From Zygnema cylindricum (lineage: Eukaryota > Streptophyta > Zygnematophyceae > Zygnematales > Zygnemataceae): a DNA stretch of 32,644 nt. The stretch covers positions 1 through 32,644 of the forward strand of contig JBBHKE010001298.1 in the NCBI GenBank assembly GCA_037447655.1, in the 5' to 3' direction. This document shows, in pieces, positions 30,368-32,644 of the stretch (its first letter is position 1; every line of letters begins with the position of its first letter). Position numbers and translations under genes: made by a program. The notes beneath the pieces were generated by a model. That model was not told the DNA's origin. It saw only the letters and a list, made by a program, of their open reading frames with translations, and ran no database searches.

Positions 30368-31528
30368 CTGCTTGTAGAGACAAGTACAAACACAACCATC
30401 AACAGTGCTCAATTGCTTGACACTTCACATACAAAGCACAGTTTCCTGTCTCAATTATGAAATCAAATGAAGATGGCTACGTGGTAGCAACAGTAAAAGT
30501 GCTTTAAATGAAATAACCAACGAAAAACCAATCAACCAACAACCAACAACGAGAACAAGAACTAGCCAGAACCAAGTTGGTTCCTAGTTGGTTGCCAGTA
30601 ATCTGCCATTTTGCAGATGAGTTAGTGAACCACAATTGATACAAAAAAATGAAAAAGATTACATGACAAACAACATCACAAAATTAGCTACAGCTTTATC
30701 TATGAAGCACAATCTCACATCTCTCGGTTGCAAAAGGCTGAATGCGGTTACACAACAGTGATCTAAAAAAATAGAATCGATTAAACTATTTTGCGATTAA
30801 TATTTGTTGGCCAACCAATTATAATCAACTAAAACACTAACATACAGTCTCGAAGTTGAATGACAGCAAGCGATTGTTTCAACAATGTCCAATTGAGCAT
30901 AGCCATTTCATACTCAATTATTTTTCATCAACAAAATTTGTTAAAAGTTGCCACAAATTTGTTCCCACCTTCAGCAAGATTGATCTGAGCGTCCACAGAC
31001 TTGCCGCCAGTTCCACTTTGTACGACAGTTTCTCCAGCAGCCGCCCTCTCAGAGAGCTCCTGCTTATTCATTATCATTAGCCATTCGTCAGTTAAAAGAA
31101 CCGTCACTACTCTTAATACCGTACGCTCTCAAACTTCTATATCCATTATCATATACCATTCATCGGTTAACAAAACCATTGCCTTCAAACTTCCAGGAGA
31201 GGTAAAGGACTCAATACCAGCATCAACCAGAACATTGGTTAAAAACTAGCAAAAGCAAAGATCATCCGATGAATAAGAATGTGCAGTACAAAGGAAAGAC
31301 CACAAATATGCATTCTAATTTACATTCTTGGAACCAACAATAGGTCTCAATCTTCAGAATGTACACAGATATTTAAGCAATTTCCACATCACAGTCTCGA
31401 TTGTACCGTATTTATGCATAGTATTATAAAGCTATTTTAAACATCGTCTGATCCATAGAAGACCTATGTTATTGCATTACCTGTTTCTCCTGTCCACTAA
31501 GCTTCTTTGCTTCCTGAACTGATGCCAT
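30210..31528 (-). CDS. Em-type group 1 LEA protein (LEA_5), three exons, 98 aa
   Basis: Small hydrophilic, largely disordered seed/desiccation protein of the Em family, thought to hold water and protect macromolecules during drying. Exons on the minus strand: 31481-31528, 30969-31059 and 30210-30367, with GT-AG introns of 421 and 601 bases. The product starts [16 protein letters not shown], continues [13 protein letters not shown] and [16 protein letters not shown], then has GRSKGGQTR, the hallmark [17 protein letters not shown] and the C-terminal [10 protein letters not shown]. The start has a good GCCATGG context. Angiosperm Em genes usually have one intron, so two is a difference from that pattern (from memory). 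Upstream ACGTGGC elements suit abscisic-acid control. Assignment is firm; the exon 1 border relies on reading alone. Confidence 0.9.
30969..31059 (-). CDS. Em-type LEA exon 2
   Basis: Acceptor ATAAGCAG, donor GTGGGA. It encodes [23 protein letters not shown] and INLAE, matching the GETVVPGGTGGKSLEAQ block of Em proteins, with QS where PG is usual. It ends in phase 1. Confidence 0.85.
31481..31528 (-). CDS. Em-type LEA exon 1
   Basis: Sixteen codons ([16 protein letters not shown]) ending in phase 0 at CAG before the donor GTAATG. It corresponds to the variable N-terminus of Em proteins. Confidence 0.8.
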
Positions 31529-31664
31529 GGCTTCCTTCACAAATGAGGCGCACACTCGGAAAAGGAAAAAAATCCGGTTCTAATTTCCTCAGCTGAAGAT
31601 GTTAAAGTAGCGAAATTATTTACAGAACGAGAAAACAAGCTTCTCATTTCTTTGACTCAACTCC

Positions 31665-31672
31665 ATATTATA
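31665..31672 (-). promoter_or_regulatory. Possible TATA box of the Em gene
   Basis: TATAATAT on the minus strand, about 140 bases before the Em ATG and downstream of the ABRE-like sites. The layout ABRE, TATA, start is sensible, but the motif is common in AT-rich DNA. Confidence 0.3.
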
Positions 31673-31738
31673 CTGAAGACAGATTTTGTTGAAACAGACA
31701 GTGCCTCGAAGATCTCGCCTCTGAGCAATCTGACATCG

Positions 31739-31745
31739 ACGTGGC
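31739..31745 (+). promoter_or_regulatory. Third ABRE-like ACGTGGC site, opposite orientation
   Basis: ACGTGGC on the plus strand, about 211 bases before the Em start. ABREs work in either orientation, and several copies are usually needed. A further GTCACGTCAC lies near 31894-31903. Confidence 0.45.
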
Positions 31746-31987
31746 GTGTTTACAAGCTTGCCAAACGGCAAAGCAGAAAATGGCCATGGCTTCGCTATAA
31801 CGGTCCGCAAGCACAGGCGCCATTGGCAGGACAAATGGAAGCCCTCGTTGCATTCTTTCACACGAGTCAAAAGTTGAAAACTGCCACATACAGGTCACGT
31901 CACGCTACAGTCAACACTCCGCTTCTGGTGGACAGATACGAACAAGATTTGTCAGGAATTCTGCATATGTCCGTCACGTTATAATAT

Positions 31988-32013
31988 GCCACGTCACAAT
32001 TATTGAGCCACGT
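31988..32013 (-). promoter_or_regulatory. Two ABRE-like ACGTGGC sites upstream of the Em gene
   Basis: GCCACGT occurs on the plus strand at 31988-31994 and 32007-32013, which reads ACGTGGC toward the Em gene, about 460-485 bases before its ATG. ACGTGGC is the core of abscisic-acid-response elements first described in Em promoters. Function is inferred from motif and position. Confidence 0.55.
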
Positions 32014-32180
32014 TGCAATGTGACAAATTTATCATGTTTTGACGTTTTACGGTGTCATGTTTCGACGGCCGAAATCTTTGAGAGTTCGCGAGTTGCAAGT
32101 ACAGTACTGTACTACAGTAATAGCGTACTCTGTCGTACCTTTGAAAATGACTGAAGTGACAGTGTGTAGATATAAACATA

Positions 32181-32448
32181 GGGAATTGCTAATCGCAGAG
32201 ACGATTTTTGCTGCGCGCAGGTACTGTAGTTGTCAGAAGTTGTACATTTGAAGGACAATTTCGTACAGGCTACGCACCTTTAATTTCAGATCTGACGGTC
32301 AATCTGTCGAACAACTTTGACTGGCGGAATATTGTACCGGCGGTTAAAAAAGTGTCGCGCTTGCAAACGTCGACCGTCATAAAAAAATAAAATTTCACAC
32401 GGCCGGCGCAGGTTTACTGTAACCAAACTGCGGCAACCTGCGCGCAGG
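32181..32448. mobile_element. Foldback arm, copy cut by the window end
   Basis: Closely matches 6419-6696, starting GGGAATTGCTAATCGCAGAG. The opposite arm would lie beyond the window. At 32449 a TACACCGTCAATCGCTATTA end starts at the same relative place as at 6697. Confidence 0.75.
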
Positions 32449-32644
32449 TACACCGTCAATCGCTATTAGAGTAAAGGAATAAATAGCGTAAAAGAAAAAT
32501 TAGTGTTATTGACACTAAGGGTGGACTTCCATTAGGCGTCCCAGTAATTGTACGGAAAATTTTACTGAAGGGCGTGCCTTCCATTAGGTCGCGTCTGTAA
32601 ACCTGCGTGGCTCATTCTGGTTGGTAACACGAAGTTTAATATTC
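32449..32644. mobile_element. CACCG-type TIR element, left part, runs off the window
   Basis: Begins TACACCGTCAATCGCTATTA, then GGAATAAATAGCGTAAAA and ACTAAGGGTGGACTTCCATT. The last two blocks recur, inverted, at the ends of the snapback element at about 9273-9746, which identifies it as a relative. Confidence 0.6.

Noticed and set aside
31652-31984. 110-residue plus-strand frame upstream of the Em gene
   Set aside because: No recognisable motif; it overlaps the probable promoter and ABRE-like sites.

Overview
This window looks like nuclear DNA of a land plant. It carries three recognisable plant genes: an intronless sterol C24-methyltransferase of the SMT2 class, a group-1 (Em-type, LEA_5) late-embryogenesis-abundant gene with two introns, and a six-exon mitochondrial carrier resembling plant SLC25A44-like proteins. 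Introns are GT-AG and T-rich, and DNA-transposon remnants are dense. I cannot name the species. The Em intron pattern and the repeats make a non-flowering land plant plausible, but that is inference.

Layout. 1-2262: TE-derived sequence (end of a TAGTGTTG-type TIR element, a MITE fragment, and one copy of a dispersed 0.6-0.7 kb repeat). 2263-5924: T-rich DNA with no confident gene and one weak exon-like block. 5925-10619: a nest of DNA transposons, including a 1.7-kb foldback element, a snapback element centred on a perfect palindrome, and a hAT-like MITE with an 8-bp flanking direct repeat. 12471?-19800 (+): the mitochondrial carrier, whose large introns hold MITEs, minisatellites and polypurine tracts. 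20398-22520: a tandem repeat and a second copy of the dispersed repeat. 24083-25222 (-): SMT2. 25888-26497: a TIR element upstream of SMT2. 27085-29036: a composite TIR-bounded block holding a second copy of the SMT2 5' portion, its upstream DNA and the same TIR element. 30210-31528 (-): the Em-type LEA gene with ACGTGGC (ABRE-type) sites upstream. 32181-end: left arm of another foldback element.

The three genes do not form a pathway: sterol side-chain ethylation, mitochondrial metabolite transport and desiccation protection are separate jobs. The most notable observations are the apparent capture of the SMT2 5' end inside a TIR-bounded unit, with very uneven divergence between the two copies; a 54-bp in-frame minisatellite that duplicates the exon/intron junction of the carrier gene; and a family of TA-flanked elements sharing a CACCG...ATTAGAGTA end that accounts for much of the non-coding sequence. 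Splice models come from reading conserved protein segments against consensus sites and have no transcript support here.
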